Origin: Microbacterium sp. SSM24
GTDB taxonomy: Bacteria > Actinomycetota > Actinomycetes > Actinomycetales > Microbacteriaceae
Direction: 5' to 3'
Assembly: GCF_025989145.1 (NCBI RefSeq)
Contig: NZ_JAPDNQ010000001.1
Coordinates: 930,001-994,000, forward strand
Length of the DNA stretch: 64,000 nucleotides
The first letter of the stretch is position 1. Each line of letters opens with the position of its first letter. The position numbers and the translations under genes were made by a program. A model generated the notes under the pieces. That model was not told the DNA's origin, did not search any database, and saw only the letters and a list, made by a program, of their open reading frames with translations. This document shows, piece after piece, positions 34,296 to 42,973 of the stretch.

Positions 34296-36602
34296 TCAGT
34301 ACGCGAGCACGCAGGACACGACATGGCCGGGCTCCACCTCCACGGGTCTCGGGGTCTCGACGCGGCAGAGCTCCGTCGCGAACGGGCAGCGACCGGCGAA
34401 GCGGCATCCGACGGGTGGATCGATGGGCGAGGGGATGTCGCCGCGCAGGACCATGCGCCCCTCTGCGGACTTCTCGTCCGCCGTGAAGGCGGGAACCGCG
34501 GACAGCAGGGCCTGCGTGTAGGGGTGGCGGGCATCTCCGAAGATCTGATCGTTCGTCCCGCGCTCGATGATCTCGCCGAGGTACATCACCAGGACTTCGT
34601 CGCTGACGAAGCGCACGACGTTCAGATCGTGCGAGATGAACAGATAGGTGAGCCCCATGTCCTCCTGCAGGTCCTTGAGGAGGTTCACGATCTGGGCCTG
34701 AACCGACACATCCAGCGCCGAGACCGCCTCGTCGCACACGATGAACTCCGGGTTCGTCGCAAGCGCGCGAGCGATCGCTATGCGTTGCCGCTGCCCGCCG
34801 GAGAACTGATGAGGGTACTTGGTCGAGGCCTCCGGCCCCAGGCCGCATCGGACGAGCAGCTCGTCCACCATGTCACGCAGCTCGCTGCCACCCCTCGCCA
34901 TGCGGTGGGCTGCGAGTCCCTCGCCGACGATCTCACGCACGCGCATGCGGGGATTCATCGAGGAGAACGGGTCCTGGAAGACCATCTGGCGTCGGCGAGT
35001 GAGCTCGAACGTTTCGCTGCGGCTGGCGTTTGCCACGTCGCGGCCGCCGAACGCGATCTCGCCGGAGTCCGAGGCGAGGAAGCCCATGAGGAGGCGGCCC
35101 ACGGTCGACTTGCCCGATCCGGATTCCCCGACGAGGCCGAGGACCTTGCTCTTGGGGATCTGGAACGACACGTCGTCGACGGCGTGCACGAAGCTGCCGG
35201 ACCTGCGGAACAGTCCGTCGCCGACCGGGAAGTGCTTGACGAGGTTCGAGGCGCGGACGAGAGGCTCGTCGGCGGCGGACGGCAGCGCCTCGCCTGCGGG
35301 GAGAACCGTCCGCTCGTGCGCGCGCAGGATGCGGATGTCGTCGGCGCCGGCCCTGCCGCCGGCGACGCCGAGGTCCACACCGGCTTCACCTCCGTGGGTG
35401 CGCAGATCGACCCCGGCCGGGCCGCCGTCGACGGCGTCCACGATGCGCACGAGCTCCGCGCTCGACGCGAACTCGGTGCTGCGCATGAGCTCGGGGCTGA
35501 ACTCGAGGTCGACAGCGTGCATGAGCTCCGCCCCGAAGTCAGGCTCCGCGCTCTCGTCCCACTCGACGGCGAGGTCGGAGTCGGCCACGACCATCTCGGC
35601 CGGATCGTCGGCACGGGCGACCGCATCCAGGTTCCAGCACGAGACGACGTGCTCGCCGCCGAGATCCGTCGGCTCGGGGAACTCCTCCGCGCACTGCGCG
35701 GTGGCGAACGCGCAACGGGTCTGGAAGGGGCATCCCCCCGGCATGTTCGCGAGGGACGGCACCGTGCCGGGGATCGTCTTGAGCCGATCGCCCGACTGCG
35801 AAGCCCCCGGATGGGAATCGATGAGGCTGCGCGTATAGGGGTGGCGCGGATCGGCGAACAGCTCGGCCTTCGGCGCGGCCTCCACGATCCGTCCGCCGTA
35901 CATGACGAGCACACGATCGGCCATCTCGTTCATCGCGCCGAGATCGTGCGAGATGAAGATGATGGAGCAGCCCTCCTCGTCCTTGAGCTCATTGAGCATG
36001 TCGAGGATCTGCGCCTGGATCGTCACGTCGAGGGCGGTGGTCGGCTCGTCGGCGATGATCAGCTTCGGCCCGGCGATGAGGGCCATAGCGATGACGACGC
36101 GCTGGCGCATGCCGCCCGAGAGGGTGAAGGGGTACCGCTTCATCACCAGTTCGGCGTTCGGGATGCCGACGCGCGACAGGTAGCCTACGGCGCTCTCCCA
36201 TGCGGCAGCCTTACTCACTCTGCGGTGCAGATGAAGAGCCTCGGTCAGCTGGTCGCCGATCGTGAAGAGCGGGTTCAGGGCGGTCATGGGCTCCTGGAAG
36301 ATCACGGAGATCTCCCCGCCGCGCAGTTGCTGAAGGCGCTTGCCCTTCATCGTGAGGGTGTCCTCGCCCTCGAACAGCGCAGTGCCGCCGACGATCTTGG
36401 CCGGCGTGTTGTTGAGCAGTTGCACGAGGGACATGCAGGTGACGCTCTTGCCACTGCCCGACTCGCCGACGATGCCGAGTGTCTCGCCGCGCCGCACGGT
36501 GAACGATACGTCGTTCACCGCTCGGTGCTCGGCGCCGTCGACATAGAAGTACGTCTTGAGGTTCTGTACGTCGAGAACCGTCTCTACCGGGGTGGAATAC
36601 AC
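34296..36602 (-). CDS. Dipeptide ABC transporter ATPase, fused DppD-DppF with long repeat linker
   Basis: A 768-residue protein with two complete ATPase domains. First: Walker A GESGSGKS (46-53), signature LSGGMRQ (161-167), Walker B LIIADEP, then the oligopeptide-type cysteine segment (CPFQTRCAFATAQC, 291-304). Second: Walker A GESGSGKS (492-499), FSGGQRQ signature and a final cysteine segment CRFAGRCPFATELC. The domains are joined by about 115 residues (331-447) that are acidic and repetitive: three FxxELM-like units (356-390), then AGVDL twice and AGADD (396-421). It powers import through the DppB and DppC permeases encoded just upstream. GTG start; GAGG lies five bases before it. Confidence 0.88.
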   Translation of the reverse strand: MYSTPVETVLDVQNLKTYFYVDGAEHRAVNDVSFTVRRGETLGIVGESGSGKSVTCMSLVQLLNNTPAKIVGGTALFEGEDTLTMKGKRLQQLRGGEISVIFQEPMTALNPLFTIGDQLTEALHLHRRVSKAAAWESAVGYLSRVGIPNAELVMKRYPFTLSGGMRQRVVIAMALIAGPKLIIADEPTTALDVTIQAQILDMLNELKDEEGCSIIFISHDLGAMNEMADRVLVMYGGRIVEAAPKAELFADPRHPYTRSLIDSHPGASQSGDRLKTIPGTVPSLANMPGGCPFQTRCAFATAQCAEEFPEPTDLGGEHVVSCWNLDAVARADDPAEMVVADSDLAVEWDESAEPDFGAELMHAVDLEFSPELMRSTEFASSAELVRIVDAVDGGPAGVDLRTHGGEAGVDLGVAGGRAGADDIRILRAHERTVLPAGEALPSAADEPLVRASNLVKHFPVGDGLFRRSGSFVHAVDDVSFQIPKSKVLGLVGESGSGKSTVGRLLMGFLASDSGEIAFGGRDVANASRSETFELTRRRQMVFQDPFSSMNPRMRVREIVGEGLAAHRMARGGSELRDMVDELLVRCGLGPEASTKYPHQFSGGQRQRIAIARALATNPEFIVCDEAVSALDVSVQAQIVNLLKDLQEDMGLTYLFISHDLNVVRFVSDEVLVMYLGEIIERGTNDQIFGDARHPYTQALLSAVPAFTADEKSAEGRMVLRGDIPSPIDPPVGCRFAGRCPFATELCRVETPRPVEVEPGHVVSCVLAY

Positions 36603-36609
36603 AGGACCT

Positions 36610-37497
36610 CTACCTCATCCGGGGGTCGAAGGCGTCGCGGACCCCGTCGCCGACGAGATTCATGGACAGCGCGGCGAGCGTGATGGCGCCGCCGGCGAAG
36701 AAAAGAAGGTGCGGTGCTCGGCTGATGTACTCCGTCGCCGCGTTGAGCATGCTCCCCCACTCGGGGGCGGGCGGGTTCACCCCCATGCCGATATACGACA
36801 GCCCCGCCGCTCCGAGGATCATCGCGGCGAGCGCCATGCTCCCCTGAACGATGATCGGGCCGGCGGCGTTGGGGATCACGTGCTTGAAGATGATCCCGAC
36901 CTGGTTGGTACCTGCGCCGCGCGCGGCGACAATGAAGTCCTGCTCGGATATGGAGAGGATCACGGAGCGGATCATTCGCGTGAACTCCGGGCTGCTGGCG
37001 ACGGTCATCGCGATCATGAGGTTGAGCATGCTGGGGCCGAGCGCAGCCACGATCGCGAGCGCGAGGAGCAGAAAGGGGATCGAGGAGAGGATGTCGCACG
37101 TGCGCATGATCACGGTGTCGATCGCGCCGCCGTAGAGTCCCGCGATCGCCCCGAGGATCGTGCCGATGAGGAGCGAGATCGCGGTCGCACCGATCCCGAT
37201 GGCGATCGACGAGCGGGCTCCATGGACGATACGTGCGAAGACATCCCGTCCGTACTCGTCCGCTCCGAACAGGTGCTCGAGGCTCGGGCCCTGGAGCCGG
37301 ATGGCGGCGTTCTGCGTGATCCCGCTCTGGTACGGGACGATGAGGTCGGCCAAGAGGGCGACCATGATGACGATCCCGAGGATCACCAGGCCGACCACCG
37401 CGGGGCGATTCTTGCGGAACGCCCGGATGACCTGAGCGGCCACGCTCTGGCGGGCACCGTCGGTCTTGGGGACGCGAGTGCTGCGAGGAGATGTCAC
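36610..37497 (-). CDS. Dipeptide ABC transporter permease, DppC type
   Basis: A 295-residue inner-membrane permease of the peptide/nickel class with about six helices. GADEYGRDVFARIVHGARSS is the family's periplasmic motif and EQDFIVAARGAGTNQVGIIFKH the cytoplasmic EAA loop. GTG 37497 overlaps the stop of the DppB gene (GTGA). It forms the channel with DppB and is energised by the fused ATPase 7 bp downstream. Confidence 0.88.
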   Translation of the reverse strand: MTSPRSTRVPKTDGARQSVAAQVIRAFRKNRPAVVGLVILGIVIMVALLADLIVPYQSGITQNAAIRLQGPSLEHLFGADEYGRDVFARIVHGARSSIAIGIGATAISLLIGTILGAIAGLYGGAIDTVIMRTCDILSSIPFLLLALAIVAALGPSMLNLMIAMTVASSPEFTRMIRSVILSISEQDFIVAARGAGTNQVGIIFKHVIPNAAGPIIVQGSMALAAMILGAAGLSYIGMGVNPPAPEWGSMLNAATEYISRAPHLLFFAGGAITLAALSMNLVGDGVRDAFDPRMR

Positions 37498-38435
37498 GCC
37501 TGTCTCCTGTTCTGGTAGCGCTGGCGCACCCGCGGATCGACGACGGCGTGCAGGATGTCGACGAGCAGCATGACGATGCAGAAGAAGACGGCGAGCACGA
37601 CGGTGCAGGAGAGCACGATGGGCATGTCCTTCGCACGGATCGCGACCAGGAGATAGTTGCCGACACCCGGGAGATTGAAGATGTTCTCGACGATGACGCT
37701 TCCGCCGACGACGGCGCCGAAGCTCACTCCGACGAGGGTGATGATCGGAATCAGTGCGTTCTTGAGGGTGTGCTTGAGGATGGTGCGCGCCTCCGACGCT
37801 CCCTTGGCGCGTGCCGTGCGCACGTAGTCCTGTCGGATGGCGTCGAGCATCGTGGTGCGCGCGAAGCGCATGACGACGGCGACCGTGCCGGCGGTGAGCG
37901 TCAGCACCGGGAGGATGTATCCGGCCGGACTGCTCACTCCGCTCGCGGGCAGCCAGTGGAGGGTGACGGCGAAGACATAGATGAGGAGCAGGCCGACGAA
38001 GAAGGTCGGCACCGACGCGAAGAGGAGAGCGGTCACCGTCGACTGGACATCCAGAGCGGAGCCTTGCTTGACCGCGGCGAGCACGCCGATCAGAACGCCG
38101 ATGATCGTCGACACCGCAAGCGCCCACAACCCGAGGGTGAGAGTGACCGGCAGGCGCGAGAACAGGTCGCCGGTGAAACTGGTGCGGGTGCGGTAGGACA
38201 CCCCGAGGTCGCCTTGCGCGAGGTTGGCGAGATAGTCGAAGAACCGGATGAAGAACGGTCGGTTGTAGCCGAGCTCCTCATTCATCGCGTCGACAGCGGA
38301 CTGGTCGGCGCTGAGGCCGAGCAGGAGCCGGCCGGGGTCGCCGGGGGTGAGCGACATGATGCAGTAGACGATGAACGCCACACCGACCACCGTCGGGATG
38401 ATGTACAGCGATCGCCTGATCGCGTAGATGCCCAT
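37494..38435 (-). CDS. Dipeptide ABC transporter permease, DppB type
   Basis: A 313-residue permease with the typical N-terminus (YAIRRSLYIIPTVVGVAFIVYCIMSLTPGDP), the GDLGVSYRTRTSF loop and the EAA region RQDYVRTARAKGASEARTILKH, ending with DPRVRQRYQNRR. GAGGGCGA precedes the ATG. It lies 110 bp after the binding-protein gene in the same operon. Confidence 0.88.
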   Translation of the reverse strand: MGIYAIRRSLYIIPTVVGVAFIVYCIMSLTPGDPGRLLLGLSADQSAVDAMNEELGYNRPFFIRFFDYLANLAQGDLGVSYRTRTSFTGDLFSRLPVTLTLGLWALAVSTIIGVLIGVLAAVKQGSALDVQSTVTALLFASVPTFFVGLLLIYVFAVTLHWLPASGVSSPAGYILPVLTLTAGTVAVVMRFARTTMLDAIRQDYVRTARAKGASEARTILKHTLKNALIPIITLVGVSFGAVVGGSVIVENIFNLPGVGNYLLVAIRAKDMPIVLSCTVVLAVFFCIVMLLVDILHAVVDPRVRQRYQNRRQA

Positions 38436-38545
38436 TCGCCCTCATTCTCGTGAGGATCGCTCTCCGCCGATGCGGCGAGCGATCCGGGGCCCGACCCGGC
38501 GACGGGTGCGTCTGCACTCATCGCCGGGTCGGGCGCGTGCGGTTC

Positions 38546-40087
38546 TCAGTTCCAGGAGAGGTTCTTCAGCTCCACCTTGAGGACTTCCGGCGTGGAGTAG
38601 TCCAGGTCCGCCTTCTTGACGATGGCCGTCTGCTGCGAGAGCACGGAGACGATCGGCTGGAGGTCGAACAGGTCGGTGTACGCCTCGGTGTACAGTTCGC
38701 GACGCTCGTCGAGATCAGTCGACGCTGCTGCACGGTTGAGCAGATCATCGAGCTCGGGGGTTCCGAAGGATCCCGTCGGGAACGGCATGCTGTCCGCGGC
38801 GGGGCTCATGAAGAAGCGCGCGGGGTAGGACATGTCGTAGATCTCGGTCGAGAGGGCGAACGGCAGGAGCTGGTAGTCCATCGCGAAGATCTTGTCGTAG
38901 AGCGCGTTCTGCTCGAACGTCTCGATCTCGAAGTCGATCCCGATCTCGGCCAGCTGCTGCTGAATGGCGACGGCGTACCCGTCCAGGCCCACCATGGTGG
39001 GAACGGGGCTGGTCAGCGTGATGCCGTCCGGGTAACCGGCCTCGGCGAGGAGTTCCTTGGCCTTGTCGACGTCGTACTCGTAGTGCGGGAGCGCCTCGTA
39101 GTCGGGCGCGCCGGCGGCCTTCTCCGAGTAGAAGTGGTCCCATGGGACATCCTTGCCCTCGCTCACCAGCGCGTTGACGCCCTCACGGTCGATGCCATAG
39201 GCGACCGCCTGCCGGACGAGCGGGTCGTCGAACGGCGCGACGTCCGTGTTCATCAGAGCGAGGTACACCGAGTCGGAGTCGACGTAGTCGACGGTGAAGT
39301 CGGGGTTGTCCTCGAACTGCAGCGCGCTGGACGCGTTGAGCTTCGCGACGAGGTCGAGTTCTCCCGCGGCGAGCGCGAGCGACATCGACTCCTCATCGGC
39401 GAACACCTTGTAGGTGGCCGTCTTGATGGGCGCCGGCTCTCCGTCCGCCCATCCGAAGTAGTCGTCGTAGCGCTCGAGCTCGATGGTGCCCGTGCCGTCA
39501 TAGGACACGAACTGGTACGGACCGGTGCCCACCGGGAAGAACTGCTCGTCCGCCCCGTGCTCCTCGATGGCCTCCTCGTTGATCACCTCGGTGCCGGAGA
39601 GGACCACGAGGTTGTACGCGGTGGCCGCCGTGGTGTGGACGGCGACGGTGTACTCGTCGATCACCTCCGAGCTTGCGATGTAGGAGGAGTTCTCCTTCCA
39701 GAACGGGAAGTCCGGCATGCTGTCGAACGTGTACTTGACATCGTCAGCGGTGAGCTTCTCGCCGTTGTGGAAGGTCACGTCGTCGCGGAGATGGAAGGTG
39801 TAGGTGAGCTGATCGTCTGAGATCTCGTAGCTCTCCGCGAGCGAGGGAACGTACTCGCCGTCCTGGTACTCGACGAGGGTGTCGAAGATGTTGCCGATGA
39901 CGACCTGCTCCTCGCGCGAGAACGCGCTCATCGGCTGGAGCGACGCCAGCGCGACGTTCAGGCCGATGGTGACGCTGTCGCGAATCTCCTCGCTGCCGCC
40001 GTCGTCGCCACCCCCTGTCGCACATCCGGTCACCAGGGCCGCGGTCGCGGCGAGCGCGATCACGGCTGATGCATGAGTTTTCTTCAC
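38546..40087 (-). CDS. Dipeptide-binding lipoprotein, SBP family 5 (DppA type)
   Basis: A 513-residue extracellular binding protein. GTG 40087 follows AGGAGGAAG and starts MKKTHASAVIALAATAALVTGC, a lipoprotein signal with the Cys near residue 22. Family-5 features include SVTIGLNVALASLQPMSAFS, YTFHLRDDVTFHNGEKLTADDV (about 105-126) and the C-lobe YDVDKAKELLAEAGYPDGIT. It is the first gene of the nine-gene operon that runs to 29193, with promoter elements expected in 40088-40328. Confidence 0.87.
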   Translation of the reverse strand: MKKTHASAVIALAATAALVTGCATGGGDDGGSEEIRDSVTIGLNVALASLQPMSAFSREEQVVIGNIFDTLVEYQDGEYVPSLAESYEISDDQLTYTFHLRDDVTFHNGEKLTADDVKYTFDSMPDFPFWKENSSYIASSEVIDEYTVAVHTTAATAYNLVVLSGTEVINEEAIEEHGADEQFFPVGTGPYQFVSYDGTGTIELERYDDYFGWADGEPAPIKTATYKVFADEESMSLALAAGELDLVAKLNASSALQFEDNPDFTVDYVDSDSVYLALMNTDVAPFDDPLVRQAVAYGIDREGVNALVSEGKDVPWDHFYSEKAAGAPDYEALPHYEYDVDKAKELLAEAGYPDGITLTSPVPTMVGLDGYAVAIQQQLAEIGIDFEIETFEQNALYDKIFAMDYQLLPFALSTEIYDMSYPARFFMSPAADSMPFPTGSFGTPELDDLLNRAAASTDLDERRELYTEAYTDLFDLQPIVSVLSQQTAIVKKADLDYSTPEVLKVELKNLSWN

Positions 40088-40227
40088 GACTTCCTCCTGT
40101 AGTGCGGTCTGTACTGCGAATCGATCTGCCATGGATCACCGGCGTCTCGCCGGGCGGTTGCGCCCACACCGCCCCGCGCGGGTGAGCGGAGTGGATAGCC
40201 AGAAGCTACTCTCAAACTTTTACGGGT

Positions 40228-40268
40228 CACACGTGTGCAGCGTAATTTTCGCACGATTGTTGCGCAAC
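40228..40268. promoter_or_regulatory. Twin palindromes in the dppA / PaaX-like divergent region
   Basis: CACACGTGTG (40228-40237) and GTTGCGCAAC (40259-40268) are both perfect 10-bp palindromes, 21 bp apart, in the 241-bp region between the divergent operon and regulator genes. They are candidate operators for the regulator at 40329-41180. Confidence 0.4.
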
Positions 40269-40328
40269 TGAAACATTGGTGAGCGAAGCGCGGATCCTCG
40301 GACGTGCACGGAGTGGGTGCGATGATGA

Positions 40329-41180
40329 GTGGCGGTCACAAGACCTGACCTTCCGGAAGGGGACGGTGAACCTTTGCCAACGACGACGAGCTCGCGCGAT
40401 CTCCTGCTGGCCCTGCCGGGGGCGCACCGGCATCAGGTGCCTGGCACTCTGATCCGCACTGAGCGCCTCATCCGGCTCCTCGGCGATCTGGGCATGACGC
40501 AGAATTCGGCGCAGGTGTACATCACTCGACTGGCCCAGTCGGGTCTGGTCACCCGACGGCCTCTCGAGGGGAGCCCCGCCGTCGCACTCACCGCCGTCGC
40601 GCACCGCCTGCTTCAGCGGATCGAGGAGCGCGTCCGGGAGTTCGGCCAGGAGTCCGCGGCCGATGGCAACTACACGTTCATCTGGTACGCGCTGCCGAAG
40701 TCGAAGCGCGCCGAGCGTTCGCGCCTGGTGCAAGAGCTGCGAACGCAGGGCTTCGGTTCGCTCCAGGACTCGACCTGGCTCGCGATGCACGATCGCCAGG
40801 TGACCATGATGGCGGTCATCGACGAACTCGGTCTCACCGGCGAATGCTCACTGCTGGTCGGCCGTCAGAGCGCGATGTCCAATCCGGCACTGCTCATCGA
40901 GCGCGGGTGGGACCTCGGCGCGCTGCGCCCGGCGTACGACGACTTCATCCGCGAGTACCGCGACTATGCCGCGCCCGCCGCCATCAGCGACCGGGACGCA
41001 TTCGTCGTTCGGGTGCAGATGCTGGAGGCCTTCAAGTCGTTCTTCGGCATCGACCCCGAGTACGGTGACGTCGAAGTGGGCGAGCGCCGCCGCGAGGCGA
41101 CGAGCCTGTTCTGGACCGCATATCGTGCGCTGGGACCGAGCGCAGAGGCCCACTTCGCGTCAGTCGTCCTCGACGACTGA
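40329..41180 (+). CDS. PaaX-like transcriptional regulator divergent from the dipeptide operon
   Basis: A 283-residue PaaX-type protein: winged helix with RLIRLLGDLGMTQNSAQVYITRLAQSGLVTRR (about 45-76), then NYTFIWYALPKSKRAERSRLVQELRTQGFGSLQD and DFIREYRDYAAPAAISDRDAFVVRVQMLEAFKSFFGIDPEYG. It is more divergent than the other two PaaX members in the window. The longest reading begins at GTG 40329, but a TTG at 40374 downstream of GAAGGGGA could be the real start. Likely controls the peptide operon, perhaps via an acyl- or aminoacyl-type ligand; the effector is unknown. Confidence 0.75.
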   Translation: MAVTRPDLPEGDGEPLPTTTSSRDLLLALPGAHRHQVPGTLIRTERLIRLLGDLGMTQNSAQVYITRLAQSGLVTRRPLEGSPAVALTAVAHRLLQRIEERVREFGQESAADGNYTFIWYALPKSKRAERSRLVQELRTQGFGSLQDSTWLAMHDRQVTMMAVIDELGLTGECSLLVGRQSAMSNPALLIERGWDLGALRPAYDDFIREYRDYAAPAAISDRDAFVVRVQMLEAFKSFFGIDPEYGDVEVGERRREATSLFWTAYRALGPSAEAHFASVVLDD

Positions 41181-41201
41181 CGCGACATCCGGCGTCAGTC
41201 G
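41174..41201. terminator. Shared hairpin terminator overlapping two stop codons
   Basis: CGACTGACGC (41174-41183) pairs perfectly with GCGTCAGTCG (41192-41201) around an 8-nt loop. The left arm contains the stop codon of the PaaX-like gene and the right arm the stop codon of the converging esterase gene. Confidence 0.65.
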
Positions 41202-42661
41202 ATGACCAGGGTTTCACCGGTGTCGCCGAACGCGCCCCACCCCGGCTGATCCTCGCGGACGAACGCGCCGATCGCCCCCCTGAACCGCCCTGTCGCCGCT
41301 GTCAGCCGATCGACGTCGATGCCGTCGATCACCAGCGCCCCGGCGAACCGCTCGCGTCCGAACAGGAGGGGGAGGTCGATGCAGTGGCACGCGCCGACGG
41401 GGCCGGCCAGATCGACCCGGTACGTCCATGCCGCCCGAGCGACGCGGGCAGCGGCGAGCGAGGGCGCTGCGATGCCCGCGTGGGTCACCGCCTCGGTGAT
41501 GAGGCGAGGGACGGGTGCCGAGCGATCGGCCGATTCGAGCCTCCGGTACGCATCCGCGCCCCCGGTGACGAACTCCTCGGCGAGGGCGGCGCCCTTGCCG
41601 CGCGGGGTCCCAGCGATCCGCTCATCGCCGTCGAAGAATGCACGCGTCTCATCGGCGTTCGATCCGATCAGCAGGCGTGTCGTCGCGGGGAACGCGGCGA
41701 CCGCTTCGGGCAGGGACTGCCACCGCAGGGATCCGGCCACCGTCGGCCGGAACGGGGGCAGCAGGGACCCGGTGCTCCTCGGGTGCCGCATCGCGGTTGC
41801 GTGAGCACCCAGGATGTCGGGGATTTCGGCGGCACGCGCCACCAGATGCGGCGCGGGGTGGTCTCCGTCGAGGCCCAGCGCCTCGAAGAACACGGAGGTC
41901 GTTTCCGAGATCTGGTGCTCGGCGGGCTGCGCCCAGCCGGCTGGCGCGCTCTGGGCGATGACTCCGGTGATCAGATCGCGCGTCTCGGGCAGGGCGCCCA
42001 GGTGGATGGCGGCTTCGGCTCCCGCGGACTGACCTCCCACCGTGATCCGGTTCGGGTCCCCGCCGAAGTCGGCGATGTTCTCGACGACCCACTCCAGAGC
42101 CATCACCTGATCGGCGAGCCCGAGCGCGGATGCCGCGGGTCCGGATGCATCGGCGAGCCCGAGCCGCGCCGAGTGGAGGTAGCCGAGCGCGCCGAGGCGG
42201 TAGTTCGCCGTCACGACGACGATCCCTTCGGCAGCGGTGAGCGCCGCGCCGTCGTAGCAGTCCCAACTCGCTGACCCGGTAGTCCAGGCGCCTCCGTGGA
42301 ACCAGAGGAGCACGGCTCTCGAGCCGGTGAGCCCCGGTGTCCAGACGTTGAGGTGGAGCGAGCCCGCCTCGGCAGTCGGGGTTGGCGTCTCCCCTGTGAT
42401 GCGCCGGAGCCGGGAGGGGGGCTGGGGCACGGCGGGCCCGATCCGGGTGGCGTCTCGCGGTGCGTCCCATCTCGGCGCTCGCCGAGGTGCGGCCAGTCGC
42501 TGGCTGCCGGTGGGATCGACGGCGAACGGCAGACCTCTGGCGGCGATCACCTCGTCGTGCCGCACGGCCACGACCGGCCCGACCGCAGCATCGATGACTA
42601 TCGTGTCGACGGGTGCGGTCGTGCGCCCGCCGCGATGCTCTGTGGTTCGCTTGCTCGTCAT
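41195..42661 (-). CDS. Type-B carboxylesterase (alpha/beta hydrolase)
   Basis: A 488-residue carboxylesterase. The oxyanion loop is WFHGGAWTTGSASWDCYDG (about 125-143), nucleophilic Ser is in ITVGGQSAGAEAAIH (GxSxG), the acidic residue is probably in GSNADETRAFF and the catalytic His in GACHCIDLPLLFG. It lacks a signal peptide, so it acts in the cytoplasm on ester or carbamate substrates. GAGGGAGC precedes ATG 42661; in-frame upstream readings to 42877 have no ribosome site. It is divergent from the flavin reductase gene and could supply an aromatic acid or alcohol to that system. Confidence 0.83.
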   Translation of the reverse strand: MTSKRTTEHRGGRTTAPVDTIVIDAAVGPVVAVRHDEVIAARGLPFAVDPTGSQRLAAPRRAPRWDAPRDATRIGPAVPQPPSRLRRITGETPTPTAEAGSLHLNVWTPGLTGSRAVLLWFHGGAWTTGSASWDCYDGAALTAAEGIVVVTANYRLGALGYLHSARLGLADASGPAASALGLADQVMALEWVVENIADFGGDPNRITVGGQSAGAEAAIHLGALPETRDLITGVIAQSAPAGWAQPAEHQISETTSVFFEALGLDGDHPAPHLVARAAEIPDILGAHATAMRHPRSTGSLLPPFRPTVAGSLRWQSLPEAVAAFPATTRLLIGSNADETRAFFDGDERIAGTPRGKGAALAEEFVTGGADAYRRLESADRSAPVPRLITEAVTHAGIAAPSLAAARVARAAWTYRVDLAGPVGACHCIDLPLLFGRERFAGALVIDGIDVDRLTAATGRFRGAIGAFVREDQPGWGAFGDTGETLVID

Positions 42662-42973
42662 CGGTGCTCCCTCGCTGTCATCTTCGCATTCGGATCGTTC
42701 GCTTGGCATAGACGATCCGCGGTGGCCGTCGTGCATGAAGCACAGTCGTTCTTCGAGTCTCGCGCGTCCATCGCTTCTAAGGCCCCAGTCTGATGGGCCG
42801 CTGCGTTCTTGCGTATGTGTAACGGACGTCGTGAACACTCGATTCATCTCACAGAGGATGCCTGCCATTTCCAGCACTTACGCATTACCGGTTTAGCGTG
42901 TAATCTTCCATCAATCCACCCCGACGACACGGCGGGACGCACCCGAGAGGTACGTCCTGGACGGGAGCCCGAT
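42662..42973. other. 312-bp divergent regulatory region (esterase / flavin reductase)
   Basis: No convincing gene. It holds a perfect 8-bp inverted repeat, CGGATCGT (42692-42699 minus one; arms 42691-42698) and ACGATCCG (42712-42719), 13 bp apart, in the esterase leader. Near the reductase side, ACGC and GCGT flank ATTACCGGTTTA around 42882-42899. Both flanking promoters should lie here. Confidence 0.5.
42691..42719. promoter_or_regulatory. Perfect inverted repeat in the esterase leader
   Basis: CGGATCGT (42691-42698) and ACGATCCG (42712-42719), separated by 13 bp, lie 30 bp upstream of the esterase start. They could be an operator dyad or a leader hairpin. Confidence 0.45.

Noticed and set aside
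33630..36683. A 1017-codon open reading on the plus strand opposite the PepD, DppDF and permease genes
   Set aside because: It is the antisense shadow of genes with full family motifs on the minus strand; its translation is low-complexity, charged and without domains.
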